Shown: positions 54,398 through 63,467 of the stretch, piece after piece
Layout of the letters: the number at the start of each line of letters is the position of its first letter
Numbering within the stretch: the stretch's first letter is position 1
Assembly: GCA_026002025.1 (NCBI GenBank)
Contig: BOAU01000003.1
Span: 1 to 63,799, forward strand
From: Spirochaetia bacterium
GTDB lineage: Bacteria > Spirochaetota > Spirochaetia > Treponematales > Breznakiellaceae
Length of the DNA stretch: 63,799 nucleotides
Direction: 5' to 3'
Made by a program: the position numbers and the translations under genes
Notes under the pieces: generated by a model
What the model was told of the DNA's origin: nothing
What the model saw: the letters and a program-made list of their open reading frames with translations, nothing else
Database searches by the model: none

Positions 54398-55063
54398 ATG
54401 AACCCCTTAATACCTCAAGTGATAGAAGCGGAAATCGCGGCAAAGGGCATTATCGCCGTTCTTGAAATTGAACAAGAGGCCGATGCGGTTCCCATTGCCC
54501 GTGCCCTTGTGGAAGGGGGCGTTACCGCCATTGAACTTGCCCTGCGTACCCCTGCGGCGGAACCGTCCATTGCATTAATCGCCAAAGGGGTTCCCGAAAT
54601 GATGATCGGCATCGGGACCATTATCGAAACCGGGCAGGCGGAGCGGATGAAGAAACAGGGCGGCGTCTGCTTTGGGGTTTCCCCGGGGATCAATCCCCAA
54701 ATTGTAAAAGAGGCGGCGGCCTGCGATCTGCCCTTTGCGCCGGGCATAGCCACCCCCAGCGAACTTGAGCTGGCCCTGTCCCTGGGCTGCCGTATTGTAA
54801 AATTCTTCCCCTCCGAAGGAATGGGGGGCTTATCATTCCTTAAAAGCATGGACGCCCCCTATAAACATCTAGGGGTAAAATATATCCCCCTGGGGGGCAT
54901 TTCCGAAGACAACCTTGCCGCCTATGCGTCCCTGCCCCAGGTCCTGGCGGTGGGGGGCAGCTGGATTGCGGCCAGGGACCTTATCAAAAAAGCCGACTGG
55001 CAGGAAATCACCCGCCGGGCAAGGGCCGCAAAATTGATATGGGATAAAAACCGGAAGAGGTGA
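54398..55063 (+). CDS. eda: KDPG/KDPGal aldolase
   Basis: 221 residues from the ATG at 54398 (GGAG 7 bases upstream); an ATG at 54386 is possible but has no such site. A class I aldolase barrel: Schiff-base Lys in CRIVKFFPSE, catalytic Glu in AIELALRTP, GIGTI, and the phosphate-binding loop YIPLGGISEDN. It splits 2-keto-3-deoxy-6-phospho-gluconate or -galactonate to pyruvate and glyceraldehyde-3-phosphate. It overlaps the kinase region tightly (stop 55063, kinase ATG 55066). Confidence 0.92.
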   Translation: MNPLIPQVIEAEIAAKGIIAVLEIEQEADAVPIARALVEGGVTAIELALRTPAAEPSIALIAKGVPEMMIGIGTIIETGQAERMKKQGGVCFGVSPGINPQIVKEAAACDLPFAPGIATPSELELALSLGCRIVKFFPSEGMGGLSFLKSMDAPYKHLGVKYIPLGGISEDNLAAYASLPQVLAVGGSWIAARDLIKKADWQEITRRARAAKLIWDKNRKR

Positions 55064-55065
55064 GT

Positions 55066-56166
55066 ATGGAGCAGATAAAAGTCGTAACATTCGGGGAAAT
55101 CATGATCCGCGTTTCCGCTCTGGATAACCTGAAATTCAGGCAGTCCCTTCCGGGCCGGGCGGACCTTGGCTTTGCGGGGGCGGAAGCCAATGTGGCCGCT
55201 TCCTTAAGCCTTCTCGGCCTTCCCGCCCGGTTTGTAACGGCCCTGCCAAAACACAGCATCGCCGATGCCTGTGTAGGAACCCTGCGAAATCTCAATGTGG
55301 ATACCTCAGAAATCGTACGGACAGATCAGGGACGGCTGGGTATTTATTTTGTGGAGAAGGGCGCCAATCAGCGGCCAAGTACGATCATCTATGACCGGGA
55401 AGGGGCCGCCATTACCCGGACAGAGGCGGCGCAGTATAACTGGGATAAAATATTTACCGGCGCCGAATGGTTTCATATTTCCGGCATTACCCCGGCCCTC
55501 TCAAAACTCACCGCGGAAACATCTTTGGAAGCGGTCAGAAAGGCCCGCGAAAGGGGAATGACAATTTCCTGCGATTTAAATTTCCGCAAAAAATTGTGGA
55601 ATTGGGACCCGACCCTGCTGCCCAGGGATTTGGCCAAAAAGACAATGGGACAGATCCTTCCCTTTGTGGATATCCTTATCGGCAACGAGGAAGACGCGGA
55701 GGATGTATTGGGAATAAAAGCCGGGGACACGGATGTCAAGGCCGGCAAGCTGGATATTGACCGCTACCCCTCGGTGGCGCGGGAAATTGTAAAAAAGTAT
55801 CCCCAAATTCGAAAAGTGGCCACCACCCTGCGGGAGAGTATTTCCGCCACCCACAACAACTGGGGCGCCATGCTTTACGACAGGGCCGCGGACACCTGCA
55901 CTTTTGCCCCCGAATCAAATGGCCGGTACATGCCCTACGAAATCCGGGATATTGTTGACCGCATCGGCGGCGGCGATTCCTTTGCGGCGGGCCTCATTTT
56001 CGCCCTTCTGGACGCAGCCCTGTCAAAGTCCGATCAGGATATCCTTTCCTTTGCGGCTGCCGCTTCCTGTCTTAACCATTCCATTTACGGCGATTTTAAC
56101 TATACTTCAAAGGAAGAGACCCTTGCCCTGATGCAGGGGGAAAGTTCCGGCCGGGTTAAGCGGTAG
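55066..56166 (+). CDS. kdgK: 2-keto-3-deoxygluconate/galactonate kinase (PfkB family)
   Basis: 366 residues from the ATG at 55066 with GAGGTG just upstream; a GTG at 55060 is the alternative. A ribokinase-fold sugar kinase with FGEIMIRVS at the start, GRADLGFAGAEANVA, and the PfkB C-terminal signature DIVDRIGGGDSFAAGL carrying the catalytic aspartate. It phosphorylates KDG or KDGal to supply the aldolase encoded immediately upstream. An insertion around residues 215-245 (AGDTDVKAGKLDIDRY) is typical of this KDG kinase branch. Confidence 0.88.
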   Translation: MEQIKVVTFGEIMIRVSALDNLKFRQSLPGRADLGFAGAEANVAASLSLLGLPARFVTALPKHSIADACVGTLRNLNVDTSEIVRTDQGRLGIYFVEKGANQRPSTIIYDREGAAITRTEAAQYNWDKIFTGAEWFHISGITPALSKLTAETSLEAVRKARERGMTISCDLNFRKKLWNWDPTLLPRDLAKKTMGQILPFVDILIGNEEDAEDVLGIKAGDTDVKAGKLDIDRYPSVAREIVKKYPQIRKVATTLRESISATHNNWGAMLYDRAADTCTFAPESNGRYMPYEIRDIVDRIGGGDSFAAGLIFALLDAALSKSDQDILSFAAAASCLNHSIYGDFNYTSKEETLALMQGESSGRVKR

Positions 56167-56214
56167 CCGCCCGGTACGGTAATTATTTGGTATAATCGTT
56201 ACATGGAGGATTCT

Positions 56215-57606
56215 ATGACCGGAAAAACACTGCTCGAAGCTATTCAGACCGTTGCCTCTGCAAATATTTTTGAGGATCTCTACGGAAAGGGAACCGCGGA
56301 AACCGCGCGGCGCCGTTATGCCGGATTAATTGAAGGAATGCTGAATCCTGACGGATTTCCCGTGACAGATTTCCCGGAAACTCAAGGGGCCCTCCGGGTG
56401 TTTACCGCCGCAGGCCGTACCGAACTTGGGGGCAACCATACCGACCATAACCGGGGCAAGGTTCTCGCCGCTTCCATACAGTTGGATTCTGTGGCGATTG
56501 TAGCGAAGCGGCAGGATAAAAAAGTTTTCTTCCGGTCCACGGGTTACCCCGATGTGTCGGTGAATCTGGCAAAGGCCGATGGCTCATCTGACCTGGAAAG
56601 CAAAAGCGAAGAACAGGGAACCACCGAAGCCCTGGTCCGGGGTATCGCAGCGGAATTGACCCGCCGGGGTGTGGCGGTCGGGGGCTTCAGCGCCAACGCG
56701 GCATCCACGGTACTGCCCGGTTCGGGGCTTTCCTCCTCGGCGGCGGTGGAGGTCCTCTTCGCCCGGATCTTCGACAATCTCTACGGCGAGGGAAAACGCT
56801 CCGCCCTGGAACTGGCCCAGATCGGGCAGATTGCGGAAAACACCTACTTCGGGAAACCCTGCGGCCTGATGGATCAGACCGCCTGCGCCTCCGGGGGAGC
56901 GGTGGCCATTGATTTTGAGGACGCCGCCCATCCAAAGGTAAAACAGATAAACTTTGATCTGGCAGCCGCCGGCTACGCCCTCTGCGTGGTGGATACCCGG
57001 GGGAGCCATGCGGACCTGACCGAAGATTACGCCGCCATTCCCGCGGAGATGAAGGCCGTGGCGGCCTTTTTCGGCAAGACCGTTCTCCGGGAAGTGAACC
57101 CAAAAGATGTCCTAACTCATGCGCCGGAAATCAGGAAAACCGCCGGGGACCGGGCGCTGCTGCGGGCCATACACTTCTTTAACGAAAACCAGCGGGTGGA
57201 CGCCATGCTGGCCGCTCTGGAACGGGCGGACAAGGCGCAGGAAAAAAAGGCCAAGTTAGAGGCCGTCTTTGATTTTCTGGGCCTGGTTAATCAGTCCGGG
57301 GATTCCTCCTGGGAACTGTTGCAGAATATATACGCGCCGAAACATCCCGAAGCGCAGGGGATTTCCCTGGCCCTGGCCATAAGCCGGGACTTTATCGAAA
57401 AGGGAACAACCAATATCCATGGCGGCACAGCGCCCATCGTGGGGGCCTGCCGGGTCCACGGCGGGGGCTTCGCCGGTACGATCCAGGCTTATATCCCCAT
57501 GAGCCACATGGACGCCTACAGAGCAACGATGGAAGCGGTGTTCGGCAGCGGGGCGGTCACCCCGATCCGCATCCGCCCGGTGGGCGCCGCGGAACTCAAT
57601 TTCTGA
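56215..57606 (+). CDS. galK: Galactokinase (GHMP family)
   Basis: 463 residues from the ATG at 56215, behind GGAGG with 5-base spacing; the ATG at 56203 overlaps that ribosome site. GHMP motifs: GRTELGGNHTDHNRG (a variant of the GRVNLIGEHTDYN galactokinase signature), ATP loop GSGLSSSAAVEV and C-terminal VHGGGFAGTIQAYIP. It is longer than typical GalK (about 380-400) and carries an N-terminal extension of about 60 residues, as in a divergent bacterial branch. It would channel galactose into the Leloir pathway beside the oxidative branch. A promoter may lie in the 48-base gap after kdgK. Confidence 0.87.
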   Translation: MTGKTLLEAIQTVASANIFEDLYGKGTAETARRRYAGLIEGMLNPDGFPVTDFPETQGALRVFTAAGRTELGGNHTDHNRGKVLAASIQLDSVAIVAKRQDKKVFFRSTGYPDVSVNLAKADGSSDLESKSEEQGTTEALVRGIAAELTRRGVAVGGFSANAASTVLPGSGLSSSAAVEVLFARIFDNLYGEGKRSALELAQIGQIAENTYFGKPCGLMDQTACASGGAVAIDFEDAAHPKVKQINFDLAAAGYALCVVDTRGSHADLTEDYAAIPAEMKAVAAFFGKTVLREVNPKDVLTHAPEIRKTAGDRALLRAIHFFNENQRVDAMLAALERADKAQEKKAKLEAVFDFLGLVNQSGDSSWELLQNIYAPKHPEAQGISLALAISRDFIEKGTTNIHGGTAPIVGACRVHGGGFAGTIQAYIPMSHMDAYRATMEAVFGSGAVTPIRIRPVGAAELNF

Positions 57607-57663
57607 TAATAGACTTGTTCGACAACTCGGTTAGTTATTGAACAACTCTAATAGAGGACAATA

Positions 57664-58395
57664 ATGGAAAATGTGAAAAGCCTGTTAAAACTCTATGAGA
57701 ATTTACACGCCCTGAACAAACCATTGGCGGATCTTTTGAATGAATTATTGCCTTCCCTGTCGCCTGATTGGTGGCGCGCCTGCGTGATGGAAAAAATAGA
57801 TGTACAGGATGTTGAAATAATAAACCGAAGGGGCATAATTTCGTTATACGAATTAGATATGGGATTTTTATTAAAAATACTTATACGCAATTGGCAGGAT
57901 TTATCAAATTTGTATAAGGATAAGTTTGATTCCCGGAAAGAAAAACTTGCCCGGAATGTACGGGATATTCGAAATTTTACCGCCCATCCCAGCGAGGCGG
58001 ATGTTGCTGCCGCTGATTTTATCACCTATTTTGAATGGCTACAGAAGTTTGCTGTTTTTATTGGAACCAATATTGCTGACGCGGTTGAGCTGCTCTATAA
58101 GGAAAATGAAAAAAACGATCGCGAGAAACGAAACAGATTATTCGATCTCTTAAATACTAAAGTCATCGCACCGGCGCTGAATTGTCCCGGCTTGATTCAG
58201 GATATAAAAGAAAGTGTTGAAGACACCTTTAAACGGCTTGAAAAAACAAACACCGCCAAAGACATATACAACTGGTTTTATGACGCCCTTGACGCGAGAA
58301 GAGGGCGCCAGGTGTATGATGCATTCCGGGAAAATAACTTAACCGCCTTTGAAGATATCATAAATGAATTTTTTGATATTTATTGGAGAAGTTAG
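57664..58395 (+). CDS. Swt1-type HEPN domain protein
   Basis: 243 residues, helical throughout. The N-terminal half resembles the Swt1-like HEPN domain: SPDWWRACVMEKI, LYELDMGFLLKILIRNWQDL and RNVRDIRNFTAHPSEAD, where RNFTAH gives the R-x4-H HEPN pattern. The C-terminal half (residues 140-243) is a charged helical region without a recognised family. HEPN proteins with that motif are often RNases in defence or toxin systems; here that is inference. The gene stands alone at the edge of the accessory block, with an inverted TTGTTC/GAACAA pair upstream. Confidence 0.6.
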   Translation: MENVKSLLKLYENLHALNKPLADLLNELLPSLSPDWWRACVMEKIDVQDVEIINRRGIISLYELDMGFLLKILIRNWQDLSNLYKDKFDSRKEKLARNVRDIRNFTAHPSEADVAAADFITYFEWLQKFAVFIGTNIADAVELLYKENEKNDREKRNRLFDLLNTKVIAPALNCPGLIQDIKESVEDTFKRLEKTNTAKDIYNWFYDALDARRGRQVYDAFRENNLTAFEDIINEFFDIYWRS

Positions 58396-58427
58396 GAGTC
58401 CCCGTTCCTTTGCGCACAGAGGTTCTC

Positions 58428-59516
58428 CTATTTCTTCACCCGAATTCCTGCTTTAAGTGCACTACCTTTTTCCGCCATATTTTCCAACTCCAGTAAGTAC
58501 TTATCATAATCAGACATGAACAGACGGTCCTGAATAATGCGGTACTTCTCAAATTCGCTTTCGGCGTGGTCTTTCGCAATCTCCGCTGATATTCTTCCTG
58601 CATCGTGTAATAGTGCATGGTCATCAGCTTCCAAAAAGATATCAAGCCGTTTTGCCCAATCTTCCATGGTCATCGGGATATGCCGCCGTGCCCTGTTCTC
58701 TGCAAGATCGAGGTACGCGGATACAATCAGCTCCAAAGAACGAATTTCGTCCTCAGCAAGATAATTTTTCGCTATCGAAACATCACTCTTAATTATCTTA
58801 CCATCCGGCGCATCCTTCCATGTTGTCAGCCCCATGTGCGGCTTTTCGGCATTGGCGCGGTCATAAATCACTTCCGCCGCCGTGCGGCCGTGGATGGCGA
58901 AGTGCATTTTGTTCTGCACCTTAGCAAAAAATTCGTGGGTTGTCTTTGCCGATTTATCATAGTCAAGCGCAGTTGCATAGATGTCGGTTATTTTTTGATA
59001 GAACTTCCGTTCACTCAAGCGGATTTCACGGATTTTTTCAAGTTGTTCTTCAAAATATTTGTCCGTAAGTATGCTTCCGCCGTTCTTGAGGCGTTCGGAA
59101 TCCATGACCCAACCTTTGATCGTATATTGTTGTACGATTTGGTTCGCCCAGGCACGAAAACGTACTGCCCGCTGATTGTTTACTTTGAAACCAACCGCAA
59201 TAATCGCCTGCAGGTTATAGTGTTTTACATCCCGTTCTACCCGGCGAGAACCTTCGGATTGAACTATCCGGAAATTCCGGATAGTTGCCTCCGGTTCAAG
59301 CTCCCGATCATTGAAAATATGTACCAAATGTTCATTGATTGTCCGCACATCTACGTCATACAGTACTGCCATCATTTTCTGTGTCAGCCAAATATTCTCA
59401 TCCTCATAGCGCATTTCAACACTATCCTGACTGTCACCGGTTGCGGCAACAAAGGTCAAATATTCTGCGGCAGAACTTCTGATGGTGATTTCTTTTTTGA
59501 TGATCTTTTTCGGCAT
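58428..59516 (-). CDS. RhuM family (virulence RhuM-like) protein
   Basis: 362 residues matching RhuM proteins from end to end: VEMRYEDENIWLTQKMMAVLYDVDVRTINEHLVHIF near the N-terminus, IVQSEGSRRVERDVKHYNLQAIIAVGFKVNNQRAVRFRAWA in the middle, and a C-terminal HFAIHGRTAAEVIYDRANAEKPHMGLTTW segment. RhuM was named from a Salmonella pathogenicity island; its biochemical function is unknown, and homologues occur widely in mobile and defence islands. It is followed on the same strand by no further gene. Confidence 0.9.
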   Translation of the reverse strand: MPKKIIKKEITIRSSAAEYLTFVAATGDSQDSVEMRYEDENIWLTQKMMAVLYDVDVRTINEHLVHIFNDRELEPEATIRNFRIVQSEGSRRVERDVKHYNLQAIIAVGFKVNNQRAVRFRAWANQIVQQYTIKGWVMDSERLKNGGSILTDKYFEEQLEKIREIRLSERKFYQKITDIYATALDYDKSAKTTHEFFAKVQNKMHFAIHGRTAAEVIYDRANAEKPHMGLTTWKDAPDGKIIKSDVSIAKNYLAEDEIRSLELIVSAYLDLAENRARRHIPMTMEDWAKRLDIFLEADDHALLHDAGRISAEIAKDHAESEFEKYRIIQDRLFMSDYDKYLLELENMAEKGSALKAGIRVKK

Positions 59517-59525
59517 CGTACTATC

Positions 59526-60197
59526 TTAGCACTGCCCCAATATTCTTGTCAATCCCGTCATACTAAATTCATTTGCCGCTTTATAAAACCAATTTGTTGA
59601 TATTTTTTCGCAATAGGATACATAGACATAGCCAGGTTTTTTAACGATACTTTTTGTTTTATGGATGATTATTTTTGTATTCTTTATCATTGACGTTAAT
59701 TCATAAAAAGAGTCAAGGTAGTCAGTGCCGGCGAACAAAACAATCTCGGCATTGGAAGAAATTTTTCCTTCTTTGACATCATCATGCAGATGATTGAAGT
59801 CAGGCCATTTCATATCCCCTGTGCGTTTCGTCAAAGAATCACCCTGTCCGGAATAGGTAATATTGTAAGCAGGAAGTTTATAGGTTGAACGAACAATTCC
59901 CCAGCCGGCAGAGAAAATATAAAAATGTTCTTTAAATTTTTCATATAAGCTGCGATACACTTCATTTGTATATAATTTGAAGGCAGGAATCAAATCCTGG
60001 TGATTTTGATCATGTATCAAATCCCGCCAGGTTTTTGCAGAACCCTGGGAGATTTTATCATCGGGAATGCAGTATAAATCGCCGTCCTGGGGCGCTGCAT
60101 TGTGGGAAGCGACAAAATGTATTGTCTTGCCATTGTAAGAAAACAATTCGCCGGTCTTTGATTTAGAGCAGCATAAAACCGGGATATAAGCGGTCAT
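59526..60197 (-). CDS. DUF6884/YaaA-like protein, function unknown
   Basis: 223 residues. Motifs YIPVLCCSKSKTG, AFKLYTNEVYRSL and FYIFSAGWGIVRSTYKLPAYNITY fit the CSKSK...LYTS...ILSAKHGL pattern seen in DUF6884- and YaaA-related proteins. The centre has EIVLFAGTDYLDSFYEL. No catalytic activity is established for such proteins. The start codon overlaps the stop of the GIY-YIG-like gene by 4 bases (ATGA), so the two are translationally coupled and probably work together. I am not sure of the family assignment. Confidence 0.5.
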   Translation of the reverse strand: MTAYIPVLCCSKSKTGELFSYNGKTIHFVASHNAAPQDGDLYCIPDDKISQGSAKTWRDLIHDQNHQDLIPAFKLYTNEVYRSLYEKFKEHFYIFSAGWGIVRSTYKLPAYNITYSGQGDSLTKRTGDMKWPDFNHLHDDVKEGKISSNAEIVLFAGTDYLDSFYELTSMIKNTKIIIHKTKSIVKKPGYVYVSYCEKISTNWFYKAANEFSMTGLTRILGQC

Positions 60198-60988
60198 TGC
60201 ATATCCTCCAAACAGCGTTTTTTTGCCCTGCTTCGCGCCTGTTTTAAGTCTTTAAGGAAATCGTGAATTTCGCTTCTTTTATTTCCCATGATATTTAATA
60301 CAAGAATATTCAGACGCATTTCCTTGTCTTCGTTTTCTCTGAGAAATATATTTGCTTCGTTTGCGTTTATTTGATTCGTGTCTGCATAATATTCAACCGT
60401 TAATGTATCGATAAAAAGGTTGGTATCATTTTCATTTCTTTGGTCACCGGAAACTAAACTTGAAATTGACTGCCGAAAGGTTGAAAGAAATCCGCTTTTA
60501 ACGGCAGACAGGGTGTGCTCCTGGTTGACATGCCAGTCTAATCTGGCGCGGATAGACTCTTTTACCGCAATGCCGGTATATAGGTAATAATGATTTTTTA
60601 AATCCCCGGCGCCTTCGGTCAAATGGGGAAAAAGATTGTCAAAATACCCCTTGCTTAACTGTTTTGAATCTAACAGCGTTTTTACCGCATCTTCTTTGGC
60701 CCACCAGCGATACCAGCCGGGGTGATTGTCGGAGATGCGGAGTAGGTTTTCTTTGTTGCGGAGATGTTTTGCTTCGATAATTGGCATATTGTTCCTCGCC
60801 GAAACTTCCATTGAATAGTTTTTTAATGTCGGCGGTGATATATTTTCCATAGAATAAATATGCCCTCCATTCCATGAAATTATTATCTCGCCACAAAAGT
60901 CGCACTTCAATGAGTCTTTATCCCTCATAGGATAATCCTGCGAAATTATTTTATAGACCGCACCACACTTACTGCATTGTTTTTCCAT
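60194..60988 (-). CDS. Zinc-ribbon plus GIY-YIG-like nuclease domain protein
   Basis: 264 residues with AAGGAG 6 bases before ATG. The N-terminal 45 residues form a treble-clef or zinc-ribbon (CSKCG...CDFCG, ending ISWNGGHIY). After a linker comes a GIY-YIG-like core: PGWYRWWAKEDAV, YYLYTGIAVKESIRARLDWHVNQEH with a candidate catalytic Arg, and SGFLSTFRQSISSLV. The C-terminal 45 residues are charged helix. GIY-YIG enzymes nick or cut DNA; a zinc-ribbon would help recognise the target. The overlap with the following DUF6884-like gene suggests a two-gene system, possibly defensive. Confidence 0.6.
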   Translation of the reverse strand: MEKQCSKCGAVYKIISQDYPMRDKDSLKCDFCGEIIISWNGGHIYSMENISPPTLKNYSMEVSARNNMPIIEAKHLRNKENLLRISDNHPGWYRWWAKEDAVKTLLDSKQLSKGYFDNLFPHLTEGAGDLKNHYYLYTGIAVKESIRARLDWHVNQEHTLSAVKSGFLSTFRQSISSLVSGDQRNENDTNLFIDTLTVEYYADTNQINANEANIFLRENEDKEMRLNILVLNIMGNKRSEIHDFLKDLKQARSRAKKRCLEDMQ

Positions 60989-61048
60989 GTTTTACTCCTT
61001 GATCATAAGACAAAATTATTTAAAAAGCATCTATTATGCTCTGATTTA

Positions 61049-62068
61049 TTACCAATCTACCTTACACTTATCTCTATAAATACATTCATCGTGATCATTA
61101 AATGCATGAATATTTATCATTCCTATTTGAAACTTTTTAACTTCATTTTTCCATTTATAATATATTCGCATCGTATTTTTATCATTACCAGTTTTAGGGC
61201 GTAAATGTAGAGAAAAAACGCTCTTTTGTGTTCCATCATACCAACATCGACGGCGGCAATTTTTGTATTTTTTTCCATACGCTACCGAGTTACATCCAAA
61301 AGAGTTTACAATATCATTTATTTCATCTTCCGATAGCTCGGTTGGTAAACGCTGTAAATATCGAGCAACGTCGGAGAGGTTATCAAGATAATAGAATAGT
61401 CTATCCGGTATATCATAATTGCTAAATGTCTTTTTTTTGTTTTTGCGCCATAAAGATTCTTCATCAGTATATATTTCGTCGCCAAAACAAATAGTATCTT
61501 TATAATTATTATTTATTTCATTAAAAGCTTCTTCAAATGATTTAAATTGTATTTCATAATTGAATTCTTTATTTGATTCATTTATTTTACAAACCTGAAT
61601 ATTATCATCAGCACTGATTTGGATATCGTTATTAACAACTAACCGCTGATTATTTATATTATAGTGAGAAATCAAAGAAGAAATATGCGCGATAATATTT
61701 TTTAACTCTTGCTCGAAATTTGAATTTTGCTGCCAATTCACGCAATTATAGCGTAATGACCTTTTAAAGATATCCGTATATATGCGTTTTACATCACGTG
61801 GCTCCCTTGTTAGGCTGAGACGATTTATTCGATTTATCCTATCTCTTTGTACATCATCCTCATCAAAGATAAAATATGCTTTTTTTTGTAAGAGAAAATC
61901 CTCAATGTTCTTCTTTATTGAAACAGTTATATCAGGATTTTCTTTTATGAGTTTGTCCAAATTACATATGCAATCAAGAAAATCCTTTATGTTATTAAAT
62001 TCAGATGTAGACTCCATTTCCTTGGGCGGGAAAGCAAGGAGACTTGCATCAACAAAGAGATTAATCAT
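61049..62068 (-). CDS. Unknown protein paired with the ATPase
   Basis: 339 residues from the ATG at 62068, which overlaps the ATPase stop by 8 bases and has AAGGGG 6 bases upstream. I recognise no family with confidence. The N-terminus (INLFVDASLLAF) has a strand-Asp-loop like nucleotidyl/PIN-type folds. The middle is AT-rich, Asn/Lys/Glu-heavy helix. The C-terminus has a compact CRRRCWYDGTQKSVFSLHL...MRIYYKWKNEVKKFQIGMINIH block typical of small phage-defence partner proteins. The coupling to a DUF3696-type ATPase suggests an effector or sensor role. Confidence 0.6.
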   Translation of the reverse strand: MINLFVDASLLAFPPKEMESTSEFNNIKDFLDCICNLDKLIKENPDITVSIKKNIEDFLLQKKAYFIFDEDDVQRDRINRINRLSLTREPRDVKRIYTDIFKRSLRYNCVNWQQNSNFEQELKNIIAHISSLISHYNINNQRLVVNNDIQISADDNIQVCKINESNKEFNYEIQFKSFEEAFNEINNNYKDTICFGDEIYTDEESLWRKNKKKTFSNYDIPDRLFYYLDNLSDVARYLQRLPTELSEDEINDIVNSFGCNSVAYGKKYKNCRRRCWYDGTQKSVFSLHLRPKTGNDKNTMRIYYKWKNEVKKFQIGMINIHAFNDHDECIYRDKCKVDW

Positions 62069-63402
62069 TATTTTCCCCTTCTGAATTTCGGTTTTCTTTC
62101 TTACGGGCTTCAAATAATATTTGATCAGCTATTAGCATGGATTCTTCAAAAAACCCTTCCGGCCATTCCGACATGACTGAATATTCGTTAAGACGGATCC
62201 TACGGAACTCTGAATAACCATCCCTTTTTTCTGCAAAGTATATAGCTACTTTGTCCACAAGTGAGTCACCCGGTGCTTGGACAATACGCAGCCTTAATTT
62301 ATCAATGATATATTCACTATGGGTTTCGACAATACACTGCTTCCCTGATTTTACTAACGATAGGAAAAAATCTCCCAAGCGGGATTGTACTTTCGGGTGA
62401 AGATGCAGTTCCGGCTGTTCAAACAACATGGTTGTATCAGATGGCGACAATAGTCCCATTACTACTATAGGAAGCACCTGACTTACGCCAACTCCAAGAT
62501 GATTAAGTGAATAATTTGCAGCAGCTTCTTTGGTTTCTTTAGGTTTTATCTTCAAGAAAACAACCCCGTCTTCTGTACGTGTTGACACGGAATCGGCTAC
62601 ATCAAGATAATCGAGCCATTCATTAACAGCATCTTTAAGAGTACAATTCTTTTGTGAAATTTCCATGTTATTATCATTTGGAGGTAGGCAATATTTAGTT
62701 ATTTTATCTCCATTTAACTGTAAGACCATAGCGGTATTTTCACCTACTAAACCGACATCTTCGGGGTAAGATGCATACGTAAATGGATATGCAGCTTTAG
62801 GACTTTCACGGAGAGGGCCAAGGTATTTAATGTGCAAACTAAAATACTTATCAACATACGATATAATTCCAGCAAAGCGACCGCTTTTATCAAGATCATG
62901 TATGGATTGCCTTGTTGCTGACTTTATTTCTGGGTAGCTACGCCAATTGAGGAAATTACCCGACTCTTCCGCTTTAGGAATATCAAGTACTTTAATAAAC
63001 TTATTATGAGTTTCCATTGCGGCATTATAAATGCGATCTTCTAAATCAGTGCAGTTTTTAAAGCAGGATATAATATTTTTCTGTACCTCTTCTGATTGCA
63101 ACTTGAACCATGACTGAAAAGTAGGAAAAGTAATTAAGTTAATACGATGCTTTCCATCAAAAATTTTATTTAGATACATATTAAACATATCATTTTCGTA
63201 AAAAAATTCATCCCCCCACTTTCCATCTAAAGTTTTACTGAAATCAATATCATCAAATGATTCTATTCTTCCTAAAAAATAAAAACTCTTTTCCGCAGAA
63301 AATAGTATACCTGCATTACCAAGCAAATTTTGAATGATTGCAATTACCTCATCAGTGAGGAAATTGTCTAGCAGAGGGTGAAACAACATAGGAGTAACAA
63401 TT
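62061..63402 (-). pseudogene. DUF3696-type AAA ATPase, 5' end removed by IS insertion
   Basis: The remaining 440-odd codons encode the C-terminal part of an OLD/AAA_15-like ATPase: IKYLGPLRESP, the ABC-like signature region LGVGVSQVLPIVVMG, Walker B TTMLFEQPELHLHP and the switch CIVETHSEYIIDKLRLR, then the DUF3696-style tail. Walker A, normally within the first 50 residues, is missing. The frame stays open (QIVTP...) right up to the terminal TGGACCTGCC of the insertion sequence at 63403, so the gene was cut there. A start at the internal ATG 63389 could still express a fragment without nucleotide-binding capacity. Confidence 0.8.
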
Positions 63403-63467
63403 TGGACCTGCCCCGAGCCGGTAGACAGAAAGTTAAGCCATAAAGAAACTCATTAAGGAGAGGAATT

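Noticed and set aside
62114..63389. Intact ATPase gene starting at the ATG 63389
   Set aside because: A protein from this ATG would lack Walker A, and the open frame continues upstream to the exact end of the insertion sequence, so truncation is the better reading.
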